A DNA stretch of 64,000 nt, taken from contig NZ_JBHSDH010000013.1 of assembly GCF_042651485.1 (NCBI RefSeq), positions 1,426,001 to 1,490,000 of the forward strand. The letters run 5' to 3'. Below, in pieces: positions 50,578 to 59,848 of this stretch (position 1 is the stretch's first letter; each line of letters opens with the position of its first letter). The notes beneath the pieces were generated by a model, which ran no database searches, was not told where the DNA came from, and was given only the letters and a program-made list of their open reading frames with translations. The translations under genes were made by a program, and so were the position numbers. Origin of the DNA: Sphingorhabdus_B arenilitoris (GTDB lineage: Bacteria > Pseudomonadota > Alphaproteobacteria > Sphingomonadales > Sphingomonadaceae).

Positions 50578-51735
50578 ATGCCTTCCGCTTTATTCTCCTC
50601 CGCAATCGATATTCTTGAAACGCTGATCGGCTTTGACACGACATCGCGCGGCAGTAATCTCGCGCTGATTGAATGGACCCAACAATATCTCGCCGGTCAC
50701 GGTGTCTCATCGGTGCGCCTGCCAAATTCGGATGGCGAAAAAGCCAATTTATACGCCACCATAGGCCCCAATGTCGAAGGCGGCGTGATATTATCAGGGC
50801 ATAGCGACGTGGTGCCGGTCGATGGTCAGAACTGGAGCAGCGATCCGTTCAAGTTGACCTTTTCCAACGGCAGATTTTACGGCCGAGGCACCTGCGATAT
50901 GAAAGCGTTTATTGCGCTGGCCCTCGCTGCTGTGCCCCTATTCAAAACCGGTCAAAAACCGGTGCATCTGGCGATCAGCTATGATGAAGAAATTGGTTGC
51001 CGGGGCGCCCCTGCGATGATTGCAGATATTGCAGATAAATTGCCCATGCCCCGTCTTGCGATCATCGGTGAACCTTCGATGATGGGCGTGATTAACGGGC
51101 ATAAAGGTATCGTCGTGCATGAGGTGATCGTCACTGGCCATGAAGCGCATAGCAGCCTGACGCATTTGGGATTGTCCGCCAATATGGTGGCCGTCGAACT
51201 GATGCATGATCTGGCAAGCTTATCGCGAGAGCTTTGGGATATAGCGCCCAGCGACAGCCCTTTTGTCCCGCCTCATTCGACGCTGACCATTGGTGAAATA
51301 AGCGGCGGCACGGCAACCAATATACTCGCCGGCCATTGCCGTTTTGCCTTTGATCTGCGTTGCCCACCGCAAGATGATCCCGACGCGATATTAGCGCCCT
51401 TCATGGAAAAATGCCGAGCGCTCGACGGGGAAATGGCGGCGACGTTTCCGGGAACGGGCATCCGGGTCAACAAGATTTCGGGCACACCGCCTTTAACCCC
51501 GCAAGCAGATGAGGCTGCCGAAGCCTTCGTCCGCGCATTGACCGGCGACAATGGCCCGGCGGGCGCGGTTGCCTATGCCGCCGAGGCTGGCTTGTTCCAA
51601 AAGGCAGGCTTCCCGTCCGTGATATGCGGCCCCGGCTCCATCGAACAAGCGCATCAGCCCAATGAATTTATCGCCGCCGATCAAATAGAGCGAGGGGCAG
51701 CCTTTATGGAGCGATTGGCCGAGGCTCTGCAATAA
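50578..51735 (+). CDS. argE: Acetylornithine deacetylase (ArgE)
   Basis: 385-residue M20-family zinc hydrolase. Metal motif SGHSDVVPVDGQNW (HxD), GRGTCDMKAFIA (bridging Asp), DEEIGCRGA (catalytic Glu) and a C-terminal His in GPGSIEQAHQPNEF. Converts N-acetylornithine to ornithine in arginine synthesis; related M20 deacetylases are possible. No arg genes are beside it. Confidence 0.92.
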   Translation: MPSALFSSAIDILETLIGFDTTSRGSNLALIEWTQQYLAGHGVSSVRLPNSDGEKANLYATIGPNVEGGVILSGHSDVVPVDGQNWSSDPFKLTFSNGRFYGRGTCDMKAFIALALAAVPLFKTGQKPVHLAISYDEEIGCRGAPAMIADIADKLPMPRLAIIGEPSMMGVINGHKGIVVHEVIVTGHEAHSSLTHLGLSANMVAVELMHDLASLSRELWDIAPSDSPFVPPHSTLTIGEISGGTATNILAGHCRFAFDLRCPPQDDPDAILAPFMEKCRALDGEMAATFPGTGIRVNKISGTPPLTPQADEAAEAFVRALTGDNGPAGAVAYAAEAGLFQKAGFPSVICGPGSIEQAHQPNEFIAADQIERGAAFMERLAEALQ

Positions 51736-51816
51736 ATCGCCATCACCGCTTTGCCCTAACGGATTTGGCAATCGGGGCGAAAAGGCGTAAGCTCTCCATC
51801 ATTGGAGAGATGCACC

Positions 51817-52863
51817 ATGCCCGCAGTAAAGGCCGCCAGACCAAAGGATATTTTTGCGCCCGATGACTGGGCCCGCATCACCCGCCTATCGCCTTGGCGC
51901 GGCATTTGGTTGGTGGCCCATGCTTGGCTCGTGACGCTATGTGCGGCGGGGGCCTGCGCGCTCCTGTGGCGATGGCATTTCGCAGCTGGTTTGGCGGCAA
52001 CACCGTTTGCCATCGCCATCATCGGCGGGCGGCAATTGGGGCTGGCAATCTTAATGCATGAGGCCGCCCACGGCCTGCTCCACCCCAATCGCCGGATCAA
52101 CAATTTCTTTGGCCAATGGTTATCGGGCGCGGCAACGGGCAGCGATCTTCATGCCTACCGCGCCTATCACCTGACCCACCACCGCTTTACACAACAAGCG
52201 GAAGACCCAGACCTGTCATTATCGGCACCCTTTCCGGTCAGCAAAGCCAGCCTGAAGCGCAAAATGATCCGCGACCTGACAGGGCAAACTTTCTTCAAAC
52301 AACGCAGCCATCAATTCGCCGCCGCGTGGACCGGGTTAAAAGCCATCATGGCGGGCGCATCCGCGAATAGCGGGAAACGGGACACCAGCGCGGGGCGAAC
52401 ATTCAATCTGCAAAGCCGCAGCGGTGTGGATGCGCCCACCGCCAATATTGACGGAGCAAAAATCACTGCGAAAACCGCCGGCCGTTTCCTGCTGATCCAG
52501 ATCTTATTACTAACCCTCAGCTTGGTCACGCTGGGATGGATGCCATTCCTATTGTGGCTCACCGCACTGGCGACAAGTTTCCAGCTATTCCTGCGCATTC
52601 GCAACATTGCCGAACATGCCTGCACCGCCACGGGTAGCGACGATCCCTTCACCCATGCCCGGACAACCTATGCGGGATGGCTGGCTCGGGCCAGCGTGGC
52701 GCCTTATTGGGTCAATTATCATAGCGAGCATCATCTGTTCATGGGTGTTCCCTGCTATAATCTGCCTGCGGCCCATGCGTTGCTTAGGAAGGGCGGTTAT
52801 CATGGCCGGATGACGATTGCGCCCGATTACCAACACGTCCTCAAACAGGTGAGTCTAGGGTGA
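51817..52863 (+). CDS. Membrane fatty-acid desaturase
   Basis: 348-residue di-iron desaturase. The three histidine boxes are visible: HEAAH (about residue 80), HLTHH (115) and HSEHH (305), with hydrophobic segments between. An unusual Ala/Ser/Asn-rich segment (about 185-215) sits before the last membrane pair. The ATG at 51817 has GGAGAG upstream; a TTG five codons earlier is less likely. Its last 9 bases overlap the convergent asparaginase gene. The double-bond position is not predictable. Confidence 0.9.
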   Translation: MPAVKAARPKDIFAPDDWARITRLSPWRGIWLVAHAWLVTLCAAGACALLWRWHFAAGLAATPFAIAIIGGRQLGLAILMHEAAHGLLHPNRRINNFFGQWLSGAATGSDLHAYRAYHLTHHRFTQQAEDPDLSLSAPFPVSKASLKRKMIRDLTGQTFFKQRSHQFAAAWTGLKAIMAGASANSGKRDTSAGRTFNLQSRSGVDAPTANIDGAKITAKTAGRFLLIQILLLTLSLVTLGWMPFLLWLTALATSFQLFLRIRNIAEHACTATGSDDPFTHARTTYAGWLARASVAPYWVNYHSEHHLFMGVPCYNLPAAHALLRKGGYHGRMTIAPDYQHVLKQVSLG

Positions 52864-53334
52864 AATAAACCGCCCCGCTGTCCGGTCCTTGCTCGTCTTG
52901 GCCGGGTCAAAAATCTGCCCATTCATCGCAAGATAAACGCCGGAGGGTAATGTCTGCACCGCCGCAAAGGCAAAACCGACGTTAAATTCCGCATCGCTAT
53001 TGCGCAGGGTCGCAGGCTGCATTGCGCCCGTTAGCACTATGGTCTTGCCGTCAATGTCCGACAGCGCGCGGGCGGTTTCGACCATAGTGTCGGTGCCATG
53101 CGTGATCAAGATCTGCGCCGCATCACTCGCGGCCACCGCTGCATGAATGGCGGCGCGGTCCGCCTCTGTCATATCAAGGCTGTCCTTGCGCAGCAATTGC
53201 GTCACGCGGTGGGGGGCATGGACGTTATTTTCGGCCAGCAGGTCTGGCACCGCCGCCGGTCCAATTTGATATTCAGATAGCGCGTCAAAATAGACCTTGT
53301 CTATCGTGCCGCCGGTGGTGAAAATTTCGATCAT
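52855..53334 (-). CDS. Short asparaginase-like protein
   Basis: 159-residue protein matching only the N-terminal domain of type I/II asparaginases: EIFTTGGTIDKVYFD (first catalytic Thr in TGGTID) and ILITHGTDTMVETA (second Thr in HGTDT). The C-terminal domain that closes the site in full-length enzymes is absent, and the reading frame ends normally rather than by disruption. Similar short proteins are known in Proteobacteria. The start overlaps the corA stop by four bases, and its end overlaps the desaturase end. Confidence 0.85.
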   Translation of the reverse strand: MIEIFTTGGTIDKVYFDALSEYQIGPAAVPDLLAENNVHAPHRVTQLLRKDSLDMTEADRAAIHAAVAASDAAQILITHGTDTMVETARALSDIDGKTIVLTGAMQPATLRNSDAEFNVGFAFAAVQTLPSGVYLAMNGQIFDPAKTSKDRTAGRFISP

Positions 53335-54311
53335 AACCACCCGGCGCGTTTGAAACGGATATACAGCGTGACGCAAATGATCAGCATCATGCCCCAAACC
53401 GCAGCATAGCCATATTCCCAGCCAAGTTCGGGCATATGTTCAAAATTCATCCCGTAAATCCCCGCAATCGCGGTGGGCACGGCAAGTATAGCTGCCCATG
53501 CCGCCAGCTGCCGGGTGATCACGCCCTGGCGCTGCTGTTCCAATAGCCCGCTGGTCTCAATCACGCTGGTTAAAGTATCACGCAGCCCCGCCACGCGGTA
53601 ACTGACCCGGCGGACATGATCGGCCAAATCACGGAAATAGGGATCAATCTCATGATCAATCTGCGGCAAGTCTATGTTGATGAAGCGCCCCGCCAAATCC
53701 TCCATCGGCCCCAATATCCGTTGCAACCGAAAAAGGTCACGGCGCAGGGAAAATAGCCGCGCCGTTTCCTCCCGGTTCAGGAAATGGTCAAAGCTGCGAT
53801 CCTCCATGGCCAATACGCCTTCCTCGACCAGATCGATGACCTCAAAATAGCCGTCGACAATGAAGTCCAATATGGCGTGCAGGACATAATCAGGTCCGTT
53901 TTTCAGCAACCATGGCGTCGCCTCCAATTGCTTGCGCACTGGGTTGTGGCCTCGGTCGCTGCCATGGCGCACGGTGATGATAAATTGCCGCCCGACAAAG
54001 ATCGCGGTATTGCCATAAGCAATGCGTTCTTGGCCATGCGGCCCTTCCAGCAGCATCGTTCGGGCAACGACAAAAAGGTGGTCGCCGTAGCTTTCCATCT
54101 TGGGCAAATGCTTTGGATCGAGCGCATCTTCGACCGCGAGTTCATGCAGGCCGAATTGTTTGCGAACAAGGTCCAACTCCTGATCATCAGGTTCATGCAG
54201 GCCGATCCAAACAAAATCACCTGCCTTCTCCAGCTTGGCACTGGCCTGGTCCAGCGATACATCGGTTAATAAGCGCCCGTCCCGGTAAACGCGGGCAGCG
54301 ATTAACGTCAC
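53331..54311 (-). CDS. corA: CorA-family magnesium/cobalt transporter
   Basis: 326-residue channel. A large cytoplasmic domain (1-265) precedes two C-terminal membrane helices. The signature YGMNFEHMPELGW (GMN loop) is at about residue 285-297. A GTG start is preceded by AGGATCAGCC at correct spacing. Coupled to the asparaginase gene. Confidence 0.93.
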   Translation of the reverse strand: MTLIAARVYRDGRLLTDVSLDQASAKLEKAGDFVWIGLHEPDDQELDLVRKQFGLHELAVEDALDPKHLPKMESYGDHLFVVARTMLLEGPHGQERIAYGNTAIFVGRQFIITVRHGSDRGHNPVRKQLEATPWLLKNGPDYVLHAILDFIVDGYFEVIDLVEEGVLAMEDRSFDHFLNREETARLFSLRRDLFRLQRILGPMEDLAGRFINIDLPQIDHEIDPYFRDLADHVRRVSYRVAGLRDTLTSVIETSGLLEQQRQGVITRQLAAWAAILAVPTAIAGIYGMNFEHMPELGWEYGYAAVWGMMLIICVTLYIRFKRAGWL

Positions 54312-54362
54312 TGGCTGATCCTGTTTGCGGTTATAACCATGCTACCATCTCTCCTTGCGGGC

Positions 54363-54764
54363 TTACCCAGCCTGCATCTCGGCAGCGTCGGCGACAATCC
54401 AGCCGGACTGGCATGGCCCGAAATAGTCGGTATCCTCAGCCACTGGCGAGCTGACACCGCAGTCCATATTGTCATCAAATGTATAGACAATGCCGATCAT
54501 GCTATCATCATTGCTGCTTTCACATATCCAAACTGCTTGTCCGCCGGAAATATAATCTACCGGTTCCAATTCTAGACTGGGGCCGGAATAGACATTGACT
54601 GCGCCCTCCGGTCCCTGATCGGCGATCACGCCATAGCTGCAGGGGTCCAAATCATCGATAGCGCTTAACGTAACCGGATCATTGCCTTGGGTATAAGCGG
54701 GCTGGGCAAAGGCAGGGTGCGCAGCCAATATCGCAAGGGTTACAGCGGCCACATATTTTTTCAT
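54363..54764 (-). CDS. Exported SH3-like domain protein
   Basis: 133-residue protein with a signal peptide (1-20, ending AFAQ). Pattern DLDPCSYGVIADQ, NVYSGPSLELEPVDYISGGQAVWICES and SGWIVADAAEMQAG suggests a bacterial SH3-type domain with four cysteines probably forming two disulfides. Domain assignment is moderate; function unknown. The ATG at 54764 is favoured over a TTG at 54773 by AAGGA. Confidence 0.7.
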   Translation of the reverse strand: MKKYVAAVTLAILAAHPAFAQPAYTQGNDPVTLSAIDDLDPCSYGVIADQGPEGAVNVYSGPSLELEPVDYISGGQAVWICESSNDDSMIGIVYTFDDNMDCGVSSPVAEDTDYFGPCQSGWIVADAAEMQAG

Positions 54765-54794
54765 TCTATTCAATCCTTCCAGAGTAATGCCTGT

Positions 54795-56375
54795 TTACTG
54801 CAGCGCCTCGGCAATCAACCGCCGGCTGTTTTCAATGCCATATAGCTTGATAAAACTGCCCATGCGCGGACCCGCGCTGGACCCGAGCAGCGTTTCATAC
54901 AGCGCCTTGAACCAGTCGCGCAGATTTTCAAATCCGCCTTCCTTGCCGATGGTATATACGATGGTTTGGATATCCTCCGCGCTTGCATCATCAGATAGCA
55001 CCGCGAGCTGCGCATCCAGCTGCTGCAAAGCAGCAACCTCCCCGCCCAGGGGCTTGCGGCGATTGAGCGTGGGCGCAACGAAATCGCGGTTATAGGCCAT
55101 CGCATTGTCAATGAGCTTGTCGAGTTCGGGATAATCCTGCGCGCTCGCCCCGTCCGTATAATTGCCGAGATAGGCCCAGATTTGGCCTTTGCTGGCATCC
55201 GCGCCCATCACACCCACCAGATTAAGCAGCAGACCATAGGTGACGGGAAGCACCGCCGCCGGCACCGCTTCACCGCGCGCCGCATGGAGATGATGGACTG
55301 GATTGCCGAGCTTCTTGTCCGCATCCTGATCGGGGTAGGTGCCCCGCATTTGCAGATATTCATCCACCGCGCGCGGGATCACCCCGATATGCAGCTGCTT
55401 GGCCGATTTCGGTTCGCGGTAGATGTAGAAGGCAAGACTCTCCTCGCTGCCGTAATCCAGCCATTGTTCCAGCGTCAGGCCATTGCCTTTCGATTTGGAA
55501 ATCTTTTCGCCTTTTTCATCGAGGAACATTTCATAGATCAGCCCCTCCGGCTTGCGCCCGCCCAGCGCCTTGGCAATCCGGCCCGATTGCACGCCGCTTT
55601 CGGTCAGGTCTTTGCCATACATTTCATAATCCACGTCCAGCGCGACCCAGCGCATGGCCCAATCCGCTTTCCATTGCAGTTTAGCTCCGCCCGAAAGGAT
55701 GCAATGTTCGACGCGCTCGCCCGCATCCTCAAATGCGATCATGCCGCTGTCTGCATCCAGCACCTCCACCGCGACCTGCAACACATGACCCGATTTCGCC
55801 GATATCGGCAGCACCGGCGAATAGGTCGCCTGACGCTCCTTGCCCAGCGTGGGCAGCATGATGTCCATCACCGCCTGATAATTGCGCAATAGGTTGCGAA
55901 GCGCATCGTCAAACGCGCCGCTGGTATATTGCTCTGTCGAACTCACAAATTCATAATCGAAGCCAAAGCGGTCCAAAAACGCGCGTAGCATCGCATTGTT
56001 ATGATGCGCGAAGCTTTCATATTTGCCAAACGGATCGCGCACCTGCGTCAATGGCTTGTGCAAATCTTCGGTCAACATGTCGGGGTTGGGAATATTATCA
56101 GGCACCTTACGCAGCCCGTCCATATCGTCGCTGAACGCCACCAGCCGCGTGGGTATCGCCCCGCCGGTCAGCGTTTCAAACGCCCGCCGCACCATCGTGG
56201 TGCGCAGCACCTCGTTAAACGTCCCGATATGCGGCAGGCCCGACGGGCCATAGCCGGTTTCAAACAAAATAGGCGAGCCATCAGGCTTGCCATTTGGCAA
56301 CCGTTTCAGAATCCGCCGCGCCTCTTCAAAGGGCCAAGCCTTGCTCTGCTGCGCTGCTTCCTGAAATTCGTTCAC
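54795..56375 (-). CDS. lysK: Lysyl-tRNA synthetase, class I
   Basis: 526-residue class I enzyme. ATP-binding motifs: GPSGLPHIGTF (HIGH motif) and KISKSKGNG (KMSKS). The N-terminus NEFQEAAQQSKAWPFEEARR matches alphaproteobacterial LysK. I chose the GTG at 56375, near AGGAAACAGG, as this gives the family start; an ATG at 56414 would add 13 residues and overlap the divergent helicase start. Class I LysRS is typical of alphaproteobacteria. Confidence 0.95.
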   Translation of the reverse strand: MNEFQEAAQQSKAWPFEEARRILKRLPNGKPDGSPILFETGYGPSGLPHIGTFNEVLRTTMVRRAFETLTGGAIPTRLVAFSDDMDGLRKVPDNIPNPDMLTEDLHKPLTQVRDPFGKYESFAHHNNAMLRAFLDRFGFDYEFVSSTEQYTSGAFDDALRNLLRNYQAVMDIMLPTLGKERQATYSPVLPISAKSGHVLQVAVEVLDADSGMIAFEDAGERVEHCILSGGAKLQWKADWAMRWVALDVDYEMYGKDLTESGVQSGRIAKALGGRKPEGLIYEMFLDEKGEKISKSKGNGLTLEQWLDYGSEESLAFYIYREPKSAKQLHIGVIPRAVDEYLQMRGTYPDQDADKKLGNPVHHLHAARGEAVPAAVLPVTYGLLLNLVGVMGADASKGQIWAYLGNYTDGASAQDYPELDKLIDNAMAYNRDFVAPTLNRRKPLGGEVAALQQLDAQLAVLSDDASAEDIQTIVYTIGKEGGFENLRDWFKALYETLLGSSAGPRMGSFIKLYGIENSRRLIAEALQ

Positions 56376-56408
56376 TTTACCTGTTTCCTTTTCGTTCTTG
56401 ATTCGCGT

Positions 56409-59279
56409 ATGCATAGCGGCGTGGATTTGTCCCTAAACTTTCCTGCGCTGCATGCAAGCCATGCCGGTATCTGGATCGCGGCGCCGGATGGGAATATTGC
56501 GCGGGTCAGCAAGGGCGAGGCCGCTGGGCGGGCGGCGGAGACGCCTTTGGTCCTACTCAACGCGCCGCTGGTGGCGCAGCGGCTGGGCTATGGGGATTTG
56601 TCAGGGCTCGATCTCTTGGAGCTGTTCGCATTTGTCCACCCGGCCCAATTCATGGTCCCCACACCAAAAGGGCTGGCGGATGTTTTGGGGTTGGAAAAGC
56701 CCTCTCCCCTTCAGGGGAGAGGAGGGAGCAGCGGAGCTGCGGAAGGAGAGGGGGCTGCACATATTGACGCGCCCACCCCTAGTCCCTCGCACGAACGGGA
56801 GGCGGATATACCCCGCCTCTATATTGCCGCTGCGCAAAAATTGCTCGCGACCCTGTCCGATCCTAATTGGGCCGAACGCGAGGGCGCGTGGGACAGCGCA
56901 CAGGCGTTAATGCGGCTGCGCTGGCCATGGGCCAACTTGGTTCTGCAACATTTGAAAAAACCTGAAAAGGCGGAGCGTATCCTGTTTTCCCGCTTGCCCG
57001 AATGGGAGGAGGCACCGCCAAGACCGGCGCCGCGTCAAGTAACGCTTGGCGAGGGAGAGGTGCAGGCCCGGCTCGCCGCGCTGGTCGGCAGCGGCGCAGA
57101 AACGCGGGACGGACAGCGCCAATTTGCCGCCGCCACGGCGCAAATTTTTGCCCCCCGCGCGCGCAAGGGCGAACCCAATATGTTGCTGGCGGAGGCCGGT
57201 ACCGGCATTGGCAAGACTTTGGGTTATCTCGCGCCTGCATCGCTATGGAGTGAAGCGGCGGACGGCGCGGTTTGGATTTCCACTTATACCAAGGCGCTGC
57301 AACGCCAATTGGTGCGCGAAACGCGCCGGATATGCCCGGATGAAAGCGAGTTTCGGCGGCGGGTCGCGGTGCGCAAGGGGCGGGAAAATTATCTGTGCCT
57401 GTTGAACTTGGAGGATGCCTTGCAAGGCGGATTTACCGGGCGCGCAGCGATATTGGCGCATTTGGTCGCCCGCTGGGCCGCCTATACATCCGATGGCGAC
57501 ATGGTGGGAGGTGATTTGCCGGGATGGCTAACGACGCTGTTCCGCCGCAATGGCCCGGCGGCGCTGACCGACCGGCGCGGCGAGTGCATCTATGCGGGAT
57601 GCCCACATTACCGCAAATGCTATATCGAACGATCCGCGCGGTCGAGCCAGCATGCGAGCATCGTCATCGCCAATCATGCTTTGATGATGGTCAACGCCGC
57701 CAGAGGGGGCTTTGGCAGCGGGCGTGATGAGGCGAACCGGCCGACCCGGATCATATTTGACGAAGGCCACCATTTGTTCGACGCCGCCGATTCAATGTTT
57801 GCCGCCGCGCTGACGGGGCAAGAGGCAATTGAGCTGCGCCGCTGGATCATTGGCCCAGAGGGCAAAGCGCGCGGGCGCAGGCGGGGTTTATCAGCGCGGC
57901 TGGCCGATGTGGCCAGCTATGACGGTGAAGGCGGGACGGCGATTGAAATGGCCCGCATCGCCGCAGAAGCATTACCCGGCGAAGGATGGCTTTCCCGGTT
58001 GCAGGAAAATGCGGCGTCGGGTCCTATTGAAAAGCTGCTCGCCGCCATTCGTACGATGGTGTTCGCCCGCGACGAAAATGGCGATGCAGAGGCCGGCTAT
58101 GGCTTGGAAACCGAGTTGGCCGACCCCTCCGCCTTATTGATCGATGCAGCGGCGCAGGCGCAGGCGGCGCTTGATTCCATAGCGCGGCCGCTCACCATAT
58201 TGGGGCAAAGGTTGGAGGCGATCATCACCGATCCGCCGGATTGGCTCGACGGTGCGGCGCGGGCACGGATTGAAGGAGCGATCGGCAGTCTTGGCTGGCG
58301 CGCCGACACTTTACGCGCTTGGACCGCGATGTTAGGCCGGATTAGCGGCCCTGCTGATCTCGATTTTGCCGACTGGTTGGCGATTGACCGGATAGAGGGC
58401 CGTGAATTTGACATTGGGATGCACCGGCGCTGGATCGACCCAATGAAGCCGGTTGCACAGATTGTATTGAAGCCAAGCCATGGCGTGCTGGCTACTTCAG
58501 CGACGCTGCGAAGCGGCGGCGATTGGTCCAACGCCGATGCCCGCACGGGCGCGGTTCATCTCGATCATGGTGCACAGCATTTTAGCGCAGGCAGCCCGTT
58601 CGATTATGCAAACCAAGCCGAGGTCCTGATAGTTACCGACGTTAAACGCGGCGATCTAGCGGCTCTGGCCGGGGCCTATGCAGCGCTTATCAATGCATCG
58701 GGCGGTGGAACGCTGGGACTATTCACTGCCATACGCCGGCTTAAAAGCGTGCATGCCCGCATTGCCGACCGGCTGGCGCGCGATGGCCTCCCCCTATATG
58801 CGCAGCATATCGACCCGATCGATACCGGCACGCTCGTGGATATTTTCCGGGATGATCCGCATGCCAGCCTATTGGGTACTGATGCCTTGCGCGATGGAAT
58901 GGACGTGCCCGGCCATTCGCTCAGATGTGTGATCATGGAACAAATTCCCTGGCCGCGTCCTGATATTGTTCACCGTGCCCGCCGCCTTGCCGCAAAGGAT
59001 GACCCGGGCGGAGCCACCGGTTATGACGACCGCATCATCCGCGCACGGCTCGCGCAGGCCTTTGGCCGGTTGATCCGTAGTAAGGACGACAAGGGTCATT
59101 TTGTGCTATTATCCGCAGCCGCCCCGTCGCGGTTAATGACCGCTTTTCCCGCAGGAACCAATATCCGCCGTGTCACATTGGATCAGGCCGTTATCGCGGT
59201 GAAATCGGGTCTTTCACCTGCAACAAAATTCGGGCAGGAGGGTGTTATTAACCCGGTGGACGAGGATATACCCTTTTGA
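56409..59279 (+). CDS. DinG/RAD3-like ATP-dependent DNA helicase
   Basis: 956-residue superfamily 2 helicase. Walker A LAEAGTGIGKTLGYLAP (about residue 258), four cysteines for a 4Fe-4S cluster in CIYAGCPHYRKCYIE and upstream NYLCLLN, DEAH-box form DEGHH, and C-terminal motifs with DALRDGMDVPGHSLR and GRLIRSKDD. Residues about 98-135 are an in-frame insertion made of a GC-rich palindromic repeat (see findings). The start is near 56409; the long upstream reading frame overlaps lysK and is rejected. Confidence 0.9.
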   Translation: MHSGVDLSLNFPALHASHAGIWIAAPDGNIARVSKGEAAGRAAETPLVLLNAPLVAQRLGYGDLSGLDLLELFAFVHPAQFMVPTPKGLADVLGLEKPSPLQGRGGSSGAAEGEGAAHIDAPTPSPSHEREADIPRLYIAAAQKLLATLSDPNWAEREGAWDSAQALMRLRWPWANLVLQHLKKPEKAERILFSRLPEWEEAPPRPAPRQVTLGEGEVQARLAALVGSGAETRDGQRQFAAATAQIFAPRARKGEPNMLLAEAGTGIGKTLGYLAPASLWSEAADGAVWISTYTKALQRQLVRETRRICPDESEFRRRVAVRKGRENYLCLLNLEDALQGGFTGRAAILAHLVARWAAYTSDGDMVGGDLPGWLTTLFRRNGPAALTDRRGECIYAGCPHYRKCYIERSARSSQHASIVIANHALMMVNAARGGFGSGRDEANRPTRIIFDEGHHLFDAADSMFAAALTGQEAIELRRWIIGPEGKARGRRRGLSARLADVASYDGEGGTAIEMARIAAEALPGEGWLSRLQENAASGPIEKLLAAIRTMVFARDENGDAEAGYGLETELADPSALLIDAAAQAQAALDSIARPLTILGQRLEAIITDPPDWLDGAARARIEGAIGSLGWRADTLRAWTAMLGRISGPADLDFADWLAIDRIEGREFDIGMHRRWIDPMKPVAQIVLKPSHGVLATSATLRSGGDWSNADARTGAVHLDHGAQHFSAGSPFDYANQAEVLIVTDVKRGDLAALAGAYAALINASGGGTLGLFTAIRRLKSVHARIADRLARDGLPLYAQHIDPIDTGTLVDIFRDDPHASLLGTDALRDGMDVPGHSLRCVIMEQIPWPRPDIVHRARRLAAKDDPGGATGYDDRIIRARLAQAFGRLIRSKDDKGHFVLLSAAAPSRLMTAFPAGTNIRRVTLDQAVIAVKSGLSPATKFGQEGVINPVDEDIPF
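56695..56815 (+). repeat. Palindromic repeat element inserted in frame in the helicase gene
   Basis: Begins with CCTCTCCCCT-TC-AGGGGAGAGG (56701-56722), a perfect 10-bp hairpin, continues with GGAG/AGAG/CTGC-rich sequence and ends near CCCTAGTCCCTC. Translated it gives PSPLQGRGGSS... and TPSPSHERE, the type of peptide encoded by intergenic palindromic repeats of many alphaproteobacteria. The frame is kept. Confidence 0.7.
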
Positions 59280-59818
59280 AAACTCTTACCCTATTACGGC
59301 ATGCCAAATCGAGCTGGGACGATCCTGTTGCGCGCGATTTTGACCGGCCATTAAATAAAAAGGGCGAACGAGCCGCACGCGTCATGGGCCAATATATGCG
59401 CAGCGAAAAGCTTGTGTTCGACCATGTGGTGGCTAGCCCCGCCATTCGTGTTATCGAAACGATCGATCATGTAGGGTCGGGCTATGGCAAACGGATTGAG
59501 CCCAAATGGGAAAGGCGCATTTACCTCGCTTCGTCGGCGACATTGATGGATGTTCTGCGCGAAATGGATGATGGATTGGACCATATTTTGATGTTGGGCC
59601 ACAATCCGGGAATGGAGGATTTGATCCTCGATCTGGTGCCCGAACAGGACGGCGACCTGCGCGCCAGTGTATATGCAAAATATCCCACCGCTGCGCTCGC
59701 GCAAATTGCGATCGACATTGACCATTGGGCCGAAATTGATCGCGGCACAGGAAGCTTGAAACGCTTTATCCGGCCGCGCGATCTGGACCCGGAACTTGGT
59801 CCAGATGACGAATATTAG
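59276..59818 (+). CDS. sixA: SixA-family phosphohistidine phosphatase
   Basis: 180-residue histidine phosphatase. The catalytic RHAKSSW is at the N-terminus and the second His is in GHNPGMEDL. It removes phosphate from histidine in phosphotransfer proteins; the target here is unknown. The TTG start overlaps the helicase TGA, indicating coupled translation. A family 3'-end repeat follows. Confidence 0.9.
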   Translation: MKTLTLLRHAKSSWDDPVARDFDRPLNKKGERAARVMGQYMRSEKLVFDHVVASPAIRVIETIDHVGSGYGKRIEPKWERRIYLASSATLMDVLREMDDGLDHILMLGHNPGMEDLILDLVPEQDGDLRASVYAKYPTAALAQIAIDIDHWAEIDRGTGSLKRFIRPRDLDPELGPDDEY

Positions 59819-59827
59819 GGTAATGGC

Positions 59828-59846
59828 TTAAGGGTCAGGACCTAAG
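59828..59846. repeat. Short 3'-end repeat, copy 5
   Basis: Contains AGGGTCAGGACCTAA (59831-59845), identical in 15 bases to copy 1 at 11711-11725, between the convergent sixA and merR genes. Confidence 0.7.
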
Positions 59847-59848
59847 TG

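Noticed and set aside
56001..56408. Extension of the helicase gene upstream of 56409
   Set aside because: It would run antisense through the conserved lysK N-terminal region; the helicase family begins near 56409.
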